A stretch of DNA of 64,000 nucleotides from Polytrichum commune. Lineage: Eukaryota > Streptophyta > Polytrichopsida > Polytrichales > Polytrichaceae. Both the position numbers and the translations under genes were made by a program. The stretch lies in assembly GCA_950295325.1 (NCBI GenBank), contig OX485806.1, positions 14,198,001 to 14,262,000 on the forward strand. Direction: 5' to 3'. Under the pieces are notes generated by a model that saw nothing but the letters and a program-made list of their open reading frames with translations, ran no database searches and was not told the origin of the DNA. Shown here one piece after another: positions 13,301 through 26,166 of the stretch. Numbering within the stretch: position 1 is the stretch's first letter; every line of letters begins with the position of its first letter.

Positions 13301-14156
13301 ATCTCCATTCAATGACCTTCTTGTCGGTCCATACACACCTCAAATGTATACACTTTGAGCACATTCTGTGGGCGTGTTTGCAATGTACTTGGTGTCTGTT
13401 TTCATTGGTTGATCCTGGTTCCACCCAGGTTTTAATTGGTTCAACCAGGGGTGCCAAGAGTCCCGAAATGTTATGTCACCTTTTATGGTATTTCCATTAG
13501 GGGGCCAGGTGGCAGGGGAATACTTCACTTTTGTCATGGTGTGGAACCCATGATATTTGTTCTTTTGGTAATTTATTTGTGTCAGCCAATGAAATGAAAT
13601 TAATTTTTGAGCCCGGGAAGCTGAAATGCTTATGGGACTAGACGTACATCAAGATGGTGTCAAACTGGCTAATTCCCTACACTGGTGGAGTGCGGTAGCC
13701 TCTGTGAGGTAGAAGCTAATTTCAACTTGATGGTTCAATCGATAGAAAGTCTTCAGACTCCCTAATACTACAGCAGTACCTTCTCAAATAGTGGTTGAAA
13801 CTTATCTCCAACAAAGAATTACTGCAGTCTTACTGAATCAAGTTTTGATTCTGACCAAGACTGGATCCAACAAACAGTGAAGTTTTTATGATACTAGAAT
13901 TATAACAATTCCTCACGGCTGTTTTTCATCTGAATTGATTCTCTTGCAAAATTGTCCTTGCAAAATTTGCCTCAAGAGACCTTCAAGATTGTTTGCAAGG
14001 TGACAAATAATGTGTACTGAACCGTCCTTAATTTCAACTTTATTGTTCTGAATGTGAAATGGGGACAACATGAGTCTAATGTCATGCACAACTTGTGAAT
14101 TATATGAATAACATTCTAGCATGGTACATATACCATCGGTTTTGTTTCCATGCAGG
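13301..14156. other. intergenic, no gene recognised
   Basis: Short ORFs here lack any recognisable family and sit on both strands without codon-like bias. A short imperfect hairpin around 13408-13452 (CCTGGTT ... AACCAGG) is the only structure noticed. Confidence 0.5.
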
Positions 14157-14545
14157 TTTTATAAGGTTATGGGTCTTAAATGGTTACTTTTTCTCACGAG
14201 CCCACTTCTCCTAGGAATGAAACATGCAATAAGTACGAGATGGTCAGCAAATCTAAATCAAGGCCACAGTCACTGTCCTCATAATTTTTGGACTAGCTCA
14301 TATGAATATCTTATTCATTAGCAAAGGGAAGATTCTCATGCTCATTAATTGGTCATATAGTCCCCCACCCAACTACGTTGGCTATTGAGCTTATAATGGT
14401 TATTATATTTTGAGCATGTAGTCTAATCTCTTTTAACTATGTGTCTTTTTGGTAACCATTATTGGAGCCACACCTATACACATATTATTTAAATATAGGT
14501 GTCCAATTAAGGTGAGTAATTGCATTAGACACATCTACCTGATTT
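14157..14545 (+). repeat. dispersed repeat family A, copy 1
   Basis: It shares long stretches with 23080-23470 and, in reverse orientation, with 16470-16870 and 28360-28700. Diagnostic words are GGGTCTTAAATGGTTAC at the left, GAGCCCACTTCTCCTAG just inside, TTTGAGCATGTAGTCTAATC in the middle and AATATAGGTGTCCAATTAAG at the right, followed by a weak reversed end (AGACACATCTACC). No coding capacity is evident. The mirrored GGTAGATGGGTCTTAA-like ends suggest a non-autonomous terminal-inverted-repeat element, but the copies are too decayed to be sure. Confidence 0.6.
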
Positions 14546-16469
14546 GGAAGTAAATTGTTGCATGTGATTATTCAAACAACCTTCACATAGGAGACGGGAA
14601 GGTGAAGAGGGCCTTTGTTTGGTAACCACATCAACCCCAATCCCACATGCCACAACCAAACATTGGAACATCAACATCCATAAACACACTTGGCACCATG
14701 GGTGATGTTCTCAAGCTTGACGATGAGGAGGATTTTCCATAGCATAATTGATTGCTCATCCAAGAGCATAATGGTTGTTAGAACTCATTAAATAAATTCT
14801 CCATATAGGCATGATGTCATCCATAGTTCCCCTATTTGGTTCATTAGTTGATTAGTTATGACCAATAACCAACTTGAGTATGTGGATAACTCGTTGTTCA
14901 TCTGCTCTCTTGTTAATGGTTGTGTAGTCCATAACCTTCACGCTCCCTGATCCTTGATCTAGACTTACAATCTTCATAATCCGGAGGGTGCAAAAGGGAG
15001 TGCACCCAAATGATTATGTCCAACAATCTCGCTCAAGCCTTCCCCACCCTCAGGGGTTGCCCTGTCCATATTCTTTTGCGCATGTTTTAATAAACACTAC
15101 AAGGATTTGCTAGTCTAAACCGGTCCTATACCGCAATATGCTAGATCTAAGTAGCATCTAGTGATTGAGGACCAGTGGCAAGACCACATGATCCTTGTAG
15201 TAGAAGTGGTAGCTTCGGAGAGCGAACCCTTGAAGGACATAGGGTCTCAATATACGGCCAAACACACAATTTATATAAGCTTAGTTCCAAAATTTGTATG
15301 TGTCATCATAAAATTTGTATGTACATTTTTCTTCAAGTTCAAAAATCATATGTTAGATATCTATGGGTAGGAAACTTATTTTATACATTGTCTTATGTCA
15401 AGGAGAAAATGAAAACATACTCGTACTTGACATTGGTGATCAGAATACAACATATGTATTTGCATCCAAGGGCACCCATGCTATGTGTTTTCACTGAAAT
15501 TTTTGATAACATAAAGGTATAATATAAAAGATAACATAAAGCCTATTTGTATAGTGTACTTGAAAGTCAATTTTAAATAGGGTCACTTTTGACACAATTC
15601 GATAAAAATGAATGGAAAAAAAAAAGCCTCAAATACGTTATTTTGTACATGGAGAGGCTCGGTCTGGGCCTCTCAAACATTTAAGGGTTAAACCAATCTT
15701 GCTTAGTGTAAGTTATGTGGCCTTATTGTGGGCTCTTCCAACTCCAAAAAAAAATTGGCCATTGGACATGATCAGAAATTGTCTTAGCATGTTAGCAATA
15801 GTGATTACAGAAATTGTCATTTCATAATTGGAGATGAAATTGCAAAAGTATGAGAGGTCAAAATGAAGCAATGTCGAAAGAAATGGGCATATGACCTAAC
15901 ATGCTACCTAGCCTCATCCCGAGGTTCCATGCCTCTCATTGCCTCTTGCTCTCATTTGTTGTTGCTATTTAGGGTCTCCTCAAAGTAATGAACTCACATG
16001 GCACAAAGCCCATGAGATTGATTAATATGACAATCTCATGTCCACCTCAACATCAATTTTCTTTTCACTTAAGTGAAAGTCGATTTCTGGATATGGAACA
16101 AAGAGGCAGTCAAGTCCTCATGCTCAAAATTCAACTTCCCCTACAATTGCATTTACCACCAATTCTCGTTTTCCAAAGAAAATTAATGCACACTTTCATA
16201 TGGAAGGGGGATAACATTATTAAGTAGTCACGTCATGGTCTCTTTCCATATAAAGACGTTGCCATAAAAAATGATATTTTAAAGTTGTTTGTCGAAAAGT
16301 TCATTACACATCCTAAGTGCTCCCTATAGACAGGGAATTCCACAATTACAAGATAGTTATGCTCATGTGAAACATGATCCCACTGAACATACATGAGGAG
16401 TTGCATAATGTTATGGGGTCCGTACATTAGTGGCATTTGCCAACTTCATTGTCACATGGGAGTATGCCC
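14546..16469. other. intergenic, no gene recognised
   Basis: AT-rich DNA with ORFs below about 115 codons and no recognisable protein family. Poly-A/T runs are frequent. A stretch around 15101-15130 (GTCTAAACCGGTCCT) recurs near 29066-29080, probably another dispersed repeat word. Confidence 0.5.
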
Positions 16470-16870
16470 TAATGTAGACATGCCTAAGTTTGGTTACTTG
16501 TCTTGATCAAACACCTATATTTGAATGGTATGTGGTTTGTTGTGGCTTGAAGAAGGGATACCAAAATACATGTGCTTTAAAGAGATCAAATTGCTAACTC
16601 AAAATATGGTAACCATTTTGACTCAATAGTAAGCATAATTACAGGGGAAGATTTATATGACCATTTAATGAGCACAAGAATTTTCACTTTGTTAACACAT
16701 AAGATGTTCATATGAACTCCAAAAATTATGAAGAAAGTGGCTATGGCCTCAATTTGGATTTTCTAAGCGTCTCATACTAATCACATGTTTCATATCCTAG
16801 GGAAAGTGGGGTAGCTAGGAAAAAAACTAGAAAAAAGTAACCATTAAAGACCCATCTATCTTAAGTTATG
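16470..16870 (-). repeat. dispersed repeat family A, copy 2 (reverse)
   Basis: Read on the minus strand it starts with the family words GATGGGTCTTTAATGGTTAC and CCCACTTTCCCTAGG and ends with CATTCAAATATAGGTG, as in copies at 14157 and 23080. It is non-coding and decayed. It lies head-to-head with the partial copy at 17335. Confidence 0.6.
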
Positions 16871-17036
16871 GAGCAAACACAACTGCATAATTTCATATAT
16901 AATAACAGATATATAAATGTTATTGCAGATTTCATCCCTTGTAGTACCGCTTTTGATGCTTCAGTTGTTGCCATGTCATGTGAATCTCACCTGATTGGCT
17001 TTCAAGCCATAAGGATATAAAATACAATGTGTCATC

Positions 17037-17060
17037 GGATTAGGGTTTAGGGTTTAGGGT
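17037..17060 (+). repeat. short interstitial telomere-like array (TTTAGGG)n
   Basis: About three units of the plant telomere repeat in the G-rich orientation (TAGGGTTTAGGGTTTAGGGT at 17041-17060). It is oriented opposite to the CCCTAAA array at 27329-27387. Confidence 0.85.
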
Positions 17061-17334
17061 ACAACAAGCTAGGGCCAAGAGGTTCAATTTTTTGTCGATC
17101 AACGAGTCGATGTTTGAATTTCTTTCGTTTGTTGAAGTGTTTGTATCTCCATGTCCACCAAAGATTGGGGAGATGCATGCTACCTTGTGAGAAGTATGTT
17201 CGCCTAAGGTACGCGGGTGCTCTTCGGTTTCCTTTCCTTATTCTTGATCTTCTTCTAATGATCATATTTATTTCTTCAAAATTGTCAATATGTTATGATA
17301 CATCAACAAAAACCATATTGAACATCGCATGTGC

Positions 17335-17575
17335 CCTTATATGGTTATGGTTATTAGAAGTGCGTATTGTTGATTCCTTAATTGAATACATAGGGATTCA
17401 TCTCGACAATGTTCAATGTTGAGTGTGCAATAGTTATTTGAATTTGAAGACGCAGTCTAATCTCTAATAAACATGTGTCTTTATGGTGTTTGGTTTTTGA
17501 TCCCGATCTTACCACACACCACTTAGATACATGTGTCTGATCAGGAAAAATAACCAAATAACACTTGCATAGCCA
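17335..17575 (+). repeat. dispersed repeat family A, copy 3 (partial)
   Basis: Shares ATGGTTATTAGAAGTGCGTA, the CATGTGTCTTTATGGTGTTT segment and the CACACCACTTAGATACATG end with copies at 24070, 25080 and 61845. It represents the sub-type with the TTGTTGATTCCTTAATTG-like segment. Non-coding. Confidence 0.5.
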
Positions 17576-20500
17576 ATTCGTGTCAACATTTGTTGATAAT
17601 ATATTATTGCGGACACTTCGAATTTGGCCATTACATCAACAAATTGGGAAGCTCATTTTGATGGCATTTTGGGATGAGGAAGAATGTCAATAAGAACTTT
17701 GTGATCATTGATAATATGGTTCATAACGTAGCTATCCGAGAATTGCTCCCAAAGTGATAGGAGTGAGAAATGAGGAGTGAAATTAGAATAGAGGTGGCAA
17801 GTTGGATTCATGTGGGGTTCACCTCCGCCCCCGCCACCACCATATGGACTTGGAGATTACCACCATAATCACACATGGTTGATACAAGAATTTTTTAAAT
17901 TTGTTGTAGTAAAGTAGCATAACCATGGTTAGGGTTTTCCATGCTCTTCAAGTTGATAATGTAGCAACTAGTGTAGAAAGCTAGAAGATGATGTGATTGT
18001 CTTCCCCGGATTTCATGACCCACCGAACTGCAAGTACCTCTGACTAATGTTAGGAGACTCTTCATGGCTAAACTCTTAAACACTCAAGCCTTCACATTCA
18101 TTTTCGAGCATTTCCAGCATCAATGTTGAAAATTTCTCTTATGTGGCAAAATAGACTTTGTTTTTTTCAGATCCGATTGTACAAATGTGAACTAGACCAC
18201 CATATATTCTTGCTGAGGAAATTCAAAGCCAATTGGATCACATTTGCTAAGTCAAATCGATGTATAAACATGGCCTTCGTCTAGGGGGGCAGCTAGAGAA
18301 AATTATGAAATATTTCGTTTCATGACCATTTTGGTCATGGCTCAAATTTTAGAAAGTTGGCAACTTTACCATAATATGTTATGTGGATGACAAACGAGAT
18401 ACTCCCCCAAAAAATTGGTTTTTGGAGCAAATTCAAATGAAGTCCATCACCCTCAAAGTTGGAGGGGCCACATGAGGTCATTTTGGGGGATTTCCCTTTT
18501 TTCATGGAGCAAGCAACATGTGCACTCATTTCTTTCCAAATCGATCCGGTCAAGTTGTGCACAACCATCACCTTGTCCTAAAGGGTAAAAAAACCCCACC
18601 CAAATTGGGCATCATATGTGAAAGATATTGGCTCCTACATTCGGGCAACACATGGAATCGCATCCCAAACAAGCAATGCCAACCTAATAAAAAAATCCTA
18701 CATGCTTGAAGTATGAGGTTTTTATATGCTATTTTGGCCTAGACACCACCTTGCACTAATAGATACCTTCCATCCATGTAGATTTCCACCTAGTGGGTGG
18801 CAAACCCCATCAAAATACTAGGTGGCGACCCATTTAGGGTTGCATGAGCATTTAAGGGTTAAGGATTAGTTGGAAATCCTTAGAGCCATGTGAAGGTCAC
18901 TTAGTGGATAAGATACTCGAATATGACAAATTATTAGAGAGACATAGAAATATTTTGCAATGGATTTGACCACGTGGGCGTTGGAGGACATGCAAACCGA
19001 CCCTTAGATTACGACTTCTGTGGAGTAAGGTTTGGGCCCTTGCATTGAGTAGTCAATCTTCTAAATCGAACACTTGTCTTTGAACAATATATGGCATAAC
19101 TCGTAGTTAAGAATGGAAACAAAAATGCATGTCATGATGAGATTGGACTATGTGCACAAAGTTTTTGATGATTCTAGGTTCAGCGATGAACATAGCTAGG
19201 ATGGACTATTGATTTTGTAAAGAGGAAATAAATGTCCACTTTCATGTCTTATAGCTTTTGCAACTCAACTCTACTTTTGCAACTTGAAATGACAATCTTC
19301 ATTACTTGCAAATGTTGGGTGGATGAGACAATTTGGAATCCAACACAACAAACAAAATTTGTGTGTGGAGTTAGTAGTCCCAACAACATAGTCACAGTCC
19401 TTACAAAACCAAAAAGGTAAGGGTGGACAATGCACTACAATGGTTATGAGACACCCACCACCGTTGCTTGTCATCCACCTACTCAAGTCGTTTATGGGAC
19501 ACAATCAATATGGTCATGGATGGAATCCATTCATCCACCATGAGTGAAGTGCTTCATGACAATGATAGTCAAGTCTTGAATTTGATTTTATCCATAATTT
19601 TTTAGGTTGCAGGTGATTGAGTCTCATCTCGAATGGGTTCCACTATACTAATTTGGATTACATTATTTTTCAGGGCTATTTCATTGGAAGGAGGAAGCGA
19701 AACTTTTTTGTGTGTGTATGTGTGTGTGTTCCCTTTTAGTCACATACAAATGTACCTCTCATTGATCTAATACAAAAGCCTTGAAATAGAGTGATTTTCT
19801 ATAGTTGACTTCAAAGACCTTGATTTAGTCCAGTCTAGTCAAAGCCATTTGAGATGACTAAGCCACAAACCTAAAACATTGAAGCTCTTATGTTGGATGG
19901 ATGAGAGGTATGCTCATATGCGAGGATTCCTTCTCGGTGCAATAAAGTCACACATAAGGTAAGCAAACCTAATAATCACTTACGTTAATCATGCACCTAT
20001 ATTCAGAAAAGGTTGGAAAGTAAACCCACTCGTAATCATCATCACCACCATAGTATGCGGTTCCATCCCCAAAAAGTATCCAACGATTAAAGACCTTACA
20101 TATTCCCCCCAAACTTATTGCCACCATATTGTCATCAAATGCCTCACATACCTAGTCATCAACATGAAAAAATTAGACACAAACAAGAACCACTACAACC
20201 GCCCACATAAGGGCCAACTATAGAAACTAACTAACTCCAACGATGAGGCCACCTCCCGCAAGGATAAACAAACAAAAAAAAGTCGTTTCTTACACCTATA
20301 TTTGAGTGGCTTGTAATGAAACCGTAGATATGGCCACTTACCCTATCTAGGGTTTCATCATCATTCTATACATTCTTATTCAATTTGAAACCAAGTCACA
20401 TCATTAGGACTTCTCTTCACGAGATTCAATTATGATACATCATGAATTAACCCCTAACTTCCCACACCCAATTCCGTCAAATCTACCTAGATAATGTGAC

Positions 20501-23079
20501 CTCGACTTCAATCACCGTAGCTAAAGACCCTAAAGCTTTTTTGAAAAACCCAATAGTGCAGATGTTTGTAGGTTAGAGGTTAATACTCATAGTCCAAATT
20601 TTAAACATTGAAAGTTTTGTTATGTAGGAGATTATGATAAGAATGTCAATAATGGTCTTGAGGCACAACAATTTAGAAATTAAAATAGGGTTGGTTTTTT
20701 GATCGAACCTCACACACAAATCATCTTCAAATGACAGAATGTTACCCTCATTTAAAGGACTGCCAATATACGTACTCAAATCAACTCACAAATCTTGAAA
20801 CCGTTATTTTGTGATTTTTGGGGAAGCTTTGAAATTTGAGACAACGGTGCCACAATTGTGCACCTTCCACATGCATTTACACCCACCAACACATGTTCAA
20901 CTCAAAACTCAAGTGGTAGATGTTTACGATATGTTGCGTTTGAGTGTCATGCAATTTTCAAATCAATTGGGAATCATTTGCACATAGGGATCAACAAAAA
21001 CACTTGTTTAGGATACGTTGCCCCTAAAGCATGGAGGTGACAAATGTCGAGCATGCATTTGTGGATCGGGTCCACTGTAAACCAATTGAGAGCACACTCT
21101 CATATTTTAATTAGTCTAAAAATAACTAGCTCTATCGAATCAAAATTATCCATGTGACATGACATAGCATATCTTAATATGAACAAAAAAAGAGTAGTTG
21201 AAACCATCCATAAACAATATGAAATGTTGTCAAAGGGGTCCAAGGGACTGTTCACAACCATATTATAGTCGCATAGGACATTAGGATTTAAGTAGTCCGG
21301 TCATGTGGTCAAACTAGACTTGAACTCACAAGCATAACATGTGATATAAATTATCAACATTGTGGTCTTATACATTATATTGTAAAAAGAATCACCCCTC
21401 ACAATCAATCACTCCGACCATCAATTGAGCACATACAAAAGGAATAAGATTTGTATCCTCCAAATCAACTGAAGCTCGCACCAACACTATTTAGCAACGT
21501 CATAGTCTTAGATGTATGTTAAATGTACATAGGGTTAGATGGTGATCGGTGTTAATAGTAAGACTATAATGGTGTTGTTCTTAATTAATCTTCACACAAG
21601 TATTCCAAAACAATCAAACTTTTTAAATATCACATTGTAGGTAGTAATCTCATGTCATTGAGGTGTTGTGAATGGGGGCCGTGTGGTTGTGGGCAAATCA
21701 CATCCAAGCCACAAAGCCGGCATTTTATGGTTTACAGAGTGTGGGGCATTTGCAACCAAAGCATAATAAAATTTACATGGATGAAACTCCAACAATTGAA
21801 CAACATTGTATGATGTTTGAAGTTATTGATTTCTTCATCCAAGCTATATGGGAGCTTTTGCATGGAATTTGGGAGGTTTCTAGAGGGTTCCCTAAGTTCT
21901 CCAATGGTATTTTTCCGCCATTATCCAATGAAGAAGGACATAATATGGGAAAATTCATGTTAGACTGTGTCACAAGATGAAGGTAGAACTTTCATCCAAC
22001 GCAAAGTTTTGCAGGTTTTTCCCGAGGGGAGAGAGAAACCGGGAGCTGAGGCAACATAGGAGCCTTTAGATGTGTCACATGGCAATCAATGGCCAAGACC
22101 CTTTTACTTGCAACCATGCATGAGGCATCACAACATCTCAGTGACACGCTAACATGGGTAGTACTCGATGTTGGGTTGAACACATATTTAAGTAAAATCG
22201 GACTAAGTCCAAGTCCATAATTATAACATGTTGAGTTTCATAATAGGATCTTACGATAGGATTGTATGGTAAGATCCTCCAATAGAGTTGCAGTTGTTTT
22301 GATTGTATTCTCACTATTCAACATTGATTAATTTGTTATTTTTTTAACAAATACAAACATTTGTTATTTTTTTCGTCATATTTCAATAGCATAACATTCA
22401 AGCAGTCGCTAAGGATTCACACATCTTCCATACAATCTAGGCATATCAAAATTGTATCGTATGATCCTAGTATAGAATTGAAGCAACCAAAAAAATATAA
22501 GTTTTGAAAATATGTCCATATTTAATTGAAATACATCATCTTGGTATCATTGGTTACTATACTTGCCGAATATGTATAACAAAGAATTTACATATTCAAG
22601 TTTAGTATGGCATGGGTATTTGAGGATCATTTTTGTTATGTTTTCAATACTATTCAAGTATATTTACCAAACAAGAACATTCACACCCAAATCAAATTAC
22701 CCTAGTGTCAATACGATATTAGAATGATATCAACCCACATAGGAGGTTGGGTATAGAAGGATTCCCTCATCTTGTGATACCCCCAAGTATCAATACATGA
22801 TTGGTATTACAATTTTGTTCGACGTCATGTAGTTTAGTTGATATCATTCTTGATATTGTGTATTGATATAAAGCATTCACCAAGTACACCTACCCACCTC
22901 TAGCAGTAAATAATAACAATTAGCACAACTCTATATATATGAATTGTAACATTTTTTTGTTATATGAACTATGTCAAAGACTTTGGGCTTTATGATACGG
23001 TATACTTATAATCTAGAAACGTCCATTCTTGCTTGTCATTGATCATTTTTATCACGATGCCAACTCCATAAGATTGGTC
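17576..23079. other. intergenic, decayed repeats, no gene recognised
   Basis: AT-rich, with many short ORFs on both strands, none over about 105 codons and none with a recognisable domain. It includes a GT-rich tract at about 19710-19731 and one copy of dispersed repeat family D. The ORF at 21672-21980 looks fortuitous: overlapping ORFs occur on the opposite strand and no splice-linked neighbours are seen. Confidence 0.5.
19850..19960 (+). repeat. dispersed repeat family D, copy 1
   Basis: It shares TTATGTTGGATGGATGAGAG and the following GTATGCTCATATGC segment with 54110-54220 and 58550-58720, each preceded by a CCACAAACCTA-like or CCACATATACA-like stretch. Non-coding. Confidence 0.5.
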
Positions 23080-23470
23080 AAGTGTGTAGGGTGGATGGGT
23101 CTTAAATGGTTACTTTTTTCTGAGTAGCCCACTTCTCCTAGCATATGAATCACACGACAAGTGCAAGATGGTTAGCAAATCCAAATCAAGGACATAGACA
23201 CTTCCTCAAAAGTTTTGTAGGTCATATGAAAATCTTGTTCATTAACATAGTGAACATTCTTGTGCTCATGGTCGTATAGGTCCGCCTAATTATGTTGACC
23301 ATTGAGCTTAGAATGGTTATTGTATTTTGAGCACATAGTCTCTTTTCAACACATGTCGTTTTTGGTATCCGTTCTTGAAGCCACACCAAACCACATATCA
23401 CTCAAATATAGGTACCCAATTAAGGGAAGTAACTGATTTAGGCACATTTGCCTCGAAGTTATTATTAGTT
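23080..23470 (+). repeat. dispersed repeat family A, copy 4
   Basis: Near-collinear with 14157-14545: GATGGGTCTTAAATGGTTAC, AGCCCACTTCTCCTAGCA, TTGAGCTTAGAATGGTTATT, TTTTGAGCACATAGTCTC, and CTCAAATATAGGTACCCAAT. It is direct in orientation relative to copy 1 and 8.9 kb away. Non-coding. Confidence 0.6.
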
Positions 23471-24069
23471 TTGTGTCTTAGAACCCCAAAACGGATATCG
23501 AACTCATACAAGTTTTGCCCTTTTGAAGCTCTAACTCAGGGTCAGTTCACACGGTGTCCCAAGTCCTAACTCCCAACTCACTTGAGGTTACTTTGTGCAA
23601 TCTCAACCATTGAGAGCATGAAAGTTGGCACTTACCACGTCACACAGGGTCCCAAGTATGACATGGATGCCTACACGGTAACACTTTTCGCAAGTGAGGC
23701 TCGGGACTCGTGTCAAATGTCAGGTCGAGTAAGAAGCTAGACCCAACTCTCAACACAAGTCCCGCACATATTTTTGCATAAGATAATGAAGATCCTTCTT
23801 CAACAATAGTTAACCATATATTTGATGGTGCCTCAACACTTAAGAGTTAGGACTTTACCTCCGTGTCGGGACTTGCTAACATGAGTGCGACTTGGGACCC
23901 CATGTGAACCAGCCTTTAGGGGAAAAAACATGATGTACTTATATATATGTGAAAAAGGGTATTTGTTTGTATGTTGGCACTTGGCATGTTCAAGCAGTAG
24001 TTGAGCACACGACTTTTATTGAAGGGTTCGGTGACATTTGAACTCCATTGATTCATTTATAGTTAACGG

Positions 24070-24265
24070 AAGTTCATGGTTGTTGATTTCTTCATAAGTG
24101 GATACATAGGTCCTCCCAATTGCGTACAATACTGAGTATAGAGCAGTTATTGACCAATCTCGTTTGAACATGTGTCTTTATGAGGTTTGCACTTTGGTCC
24201 TCACCGAACCACGTACGAATCAAATCTAAGGGTCCAATTAAGAACATGAGCCACTTCGGAGCCCA
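24070..24265 (+). repeat. dispersed repeat family A, copy 5 (partial)
   Basis: Shares GATACATAGGTCCTCCCAAT, ACATGTGTCTTTATGAGGTT and the CCAATTAAGAACATGAGCCAC end with the copy at 61845-62085. Non-coding. Confidence 0.5.
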
Positions 24266-24610
24266 ACTACCATAAAGCCCTTGGGCGCCGAAGATCATGT
24301 GGATGAGGAAGCACGGAGGCTAGGGGGTGAGTGCCTTGGAACTTATTATGTGGCGATGGTCATGATGATAATGCACATGAGCTGTGGCGATCGGATTAAC
24401 AAATGGAGCCAAATGGCACTCGCTGATTGGATCAGTGCTGAAAAGCCCCCCCTCCTTCTCATCCCTGTGAACAGTGGGCCCCACGTACTCCCCTATTCTT
24501 GCTGTGCTGGCATCCCTTCCCAGCTTCCCCCGTCCGTACAACACGGAACCTGCCCCACCCGACCCGGCCCGGCCTGTGCCAGATTCTCAGTTAAGGTGCA
24601 CTGATAAGGT
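24266..24610. other. GC-rich island in AT-rich DNA, not identified
   Basis: A markedly GC-richer block with an open frame of 107 codons (24281-24604) that matches no family I recognise. It ends in a run of CCCGACCCGGCCCGGCC type that recurs at 29257-29274. It could be a captured gene fragment or a decayed promoter or leader; no splice-linked exons were found. Confidence 0.3.
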
Positions 24611-24890
24611 ATATGTGGGTGTTATTCCGTTGTTTGTTTTTTAAAATATTAAATAAACAAGGAAACGGTAGAACCGTGAGGCTCTGTCCTTTCTTATGAA
24701 TGACTAAGTTACAACTGTAGTTGTCCAGTTTGCTCATTCCAGTCCATGGCTATTTTCTATACCTATAACCAAAATTTTCTTGGATTTTGTGCACCATCTT
24801 CTCAAATGTGGGTCAACGATTAAAGCTACCAAAATAACTATACTTAACTAGGATTTTTTTGATACATTTTAGGAGAAACTATAATTAACT

Positions 24891-24909
24891 ATATATATAT
24901 ATATATATA
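24891..24909. repeat. (AT)n microsatellite
   Basis: About nine to ten AT units, flanked by TTAACTATAGTT-like words similar to the subterminal motifs of the transposon at 46413-47450. A relic of that family may lie at about 24695-24940. Confidence 0.8.
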
Positions 24910-25051
24910 ACTATAGTTAACATCCACATTAAATAAAATGGACCAAAAATAACAAGAACAAGAAACGTCCAAGTGTGAACGCAAAGTGGTTAGGAAATTT
25001 GCTCTTGAAATAGAAAAGTCGATGCATATTCTCTGTCCTACAGACAGAGCC

Positions 25052-25077
25052 AATAAATAAATAAATAAATAAATAAT
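25052..25077. repeat. (AAAT)n microsatellite
   Basis: Six tandem AATA-type tetranucleotide units. Confidence 0.8.
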
Positions 25078-25079
25078 CT

Positions 25080-25245
25080 AATGTTCTCCAACTTCTACTG
25101 ATTGGATTTACACAAAAAAAAATTATGTGTTGCATTAACATGACTATGATACTTGAATGAAGCATCAACATAAAATGGATTGGAAATTGGATCTCTCGTG
25201 ATTTATTTATGATTATCAAAAGTGCATCTTTGTTGAATCCGTAAC
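25080..25245 (+). repeat. dispersed repeat, partial copy related to 61735-61900
   Basis: Shares the ordered words GTTCTCCAAC, GGATTTACACAAA, then ATTATCAAAAGTGCAT followed by TTGTTGAATCCGTAAC with the region preceding the family A copy at 61845. Non-coding. Confidence 0.45.
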
Positions 25246-26009
25246 TGGTTTATCAAGTGTGAGCTAGTGTCTAGTTTCAAGTGTGGACTAGTGTCAAAGT
25301 GTTCCTTCACTTTGACATGGGCATATTCTAGAAGGGTTTTACGGTATGACACCAAATACCATAAACGGTGTACTTGTGTAGCATCCGCACTCAAGAAGGC
25401 AATCATTTTGTGCCGAAAATGATGAGGAATCCTCTACGATTGAGAAACATTGATTTATGAGGTACACTAGTTGATAGATTCAGTGTAGATCATTGCACTA
25501 GTTGCAAAGGCCCTAGGCCATGCACATGATGATCAATTTTGGGCTCATATCATATTTCTTCGACACCATTCTGATATACATGATGAGGATTTTCTAAATT
25601 TTCATACCGATATGGTATGCGTATTAGGGCTAGGGATTTGTAGTGAATGCCTTAACTCATCCATTGTGAAGGTGAAAACTTAGGGAGCCACTATATGATC
25701 ATTTTAAAATGATATGACTTTAGAAATAGCATCATAGTCAAATCTACGGCTAAGTTTAGTGGGGTTTAGTTGGAGCAAATCAGACCTCAATCTTATAGGA
25801 ACTTGTTTTTACTAGAGCCCCTTCATCCACGATGGACGAGTTCACATATATGTCAGAAATTCCAAGCCTTTTCTCTTGATACTATCTGGGCCTTATATAC
25901 CACCCAAGAACCTTCATGTGTATGTAAAATCGCCTTGATATCAATATGTTATCATGACAAAATTAATTTGACTAAGAACTTGGGTATATGAGTATCTTGT
26001 TGATTTAGG
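25246..26009. other. intergenic, no gene recognised
   Basis: Short unsupported ORFs only. Confidence 0.45.
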
Positions 26010-26166
26010 ATACCCAACAAATATCTTTTTCTTTTTTTGAGACAGAAGGCCGACATGCCAACGCCAAAGCACAAGAGGCAGTTCACCACATGGCAAGTTT
26101 TCTGTCAAGTAGAGAGGAGATTTCACAACCGGGATTCGAACCGCCAACCTCTTCTATACCCAACAA
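26010..26166 (-). mobile_element. tRNA-derived SINE, 5'-truncated, with perfect target-site duplications
   Basis: An 11 bp direct repeat ATACCCAACAA flanks the insert at 26010-26020 and 26156-26166. Read on the minus strand, the insert begins just upstream of a canonical RNA polymerase III B-box (GGTTCGAATCCCGG, 26142-26129), runs through a body of about 90 bp and ends in an A-rich tail next to the second repeat (26040-26021). This layout (tRNA-like head, body, A tail, target duplication) defines a SINE. The A-box is not visible, so the copy is probably 5'-truncated and not transcription-competent by itself. Confidence 0.75.

Noticed and set aside
26121-26155. tRNA gene, because of a perfect B-box GGTTCGAATCCCGG on the minus strand
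   Set aside because: No acceptor stem, anticodon arm or A-box can be drawn; the A tail and target-site duplications show a SINE instead.
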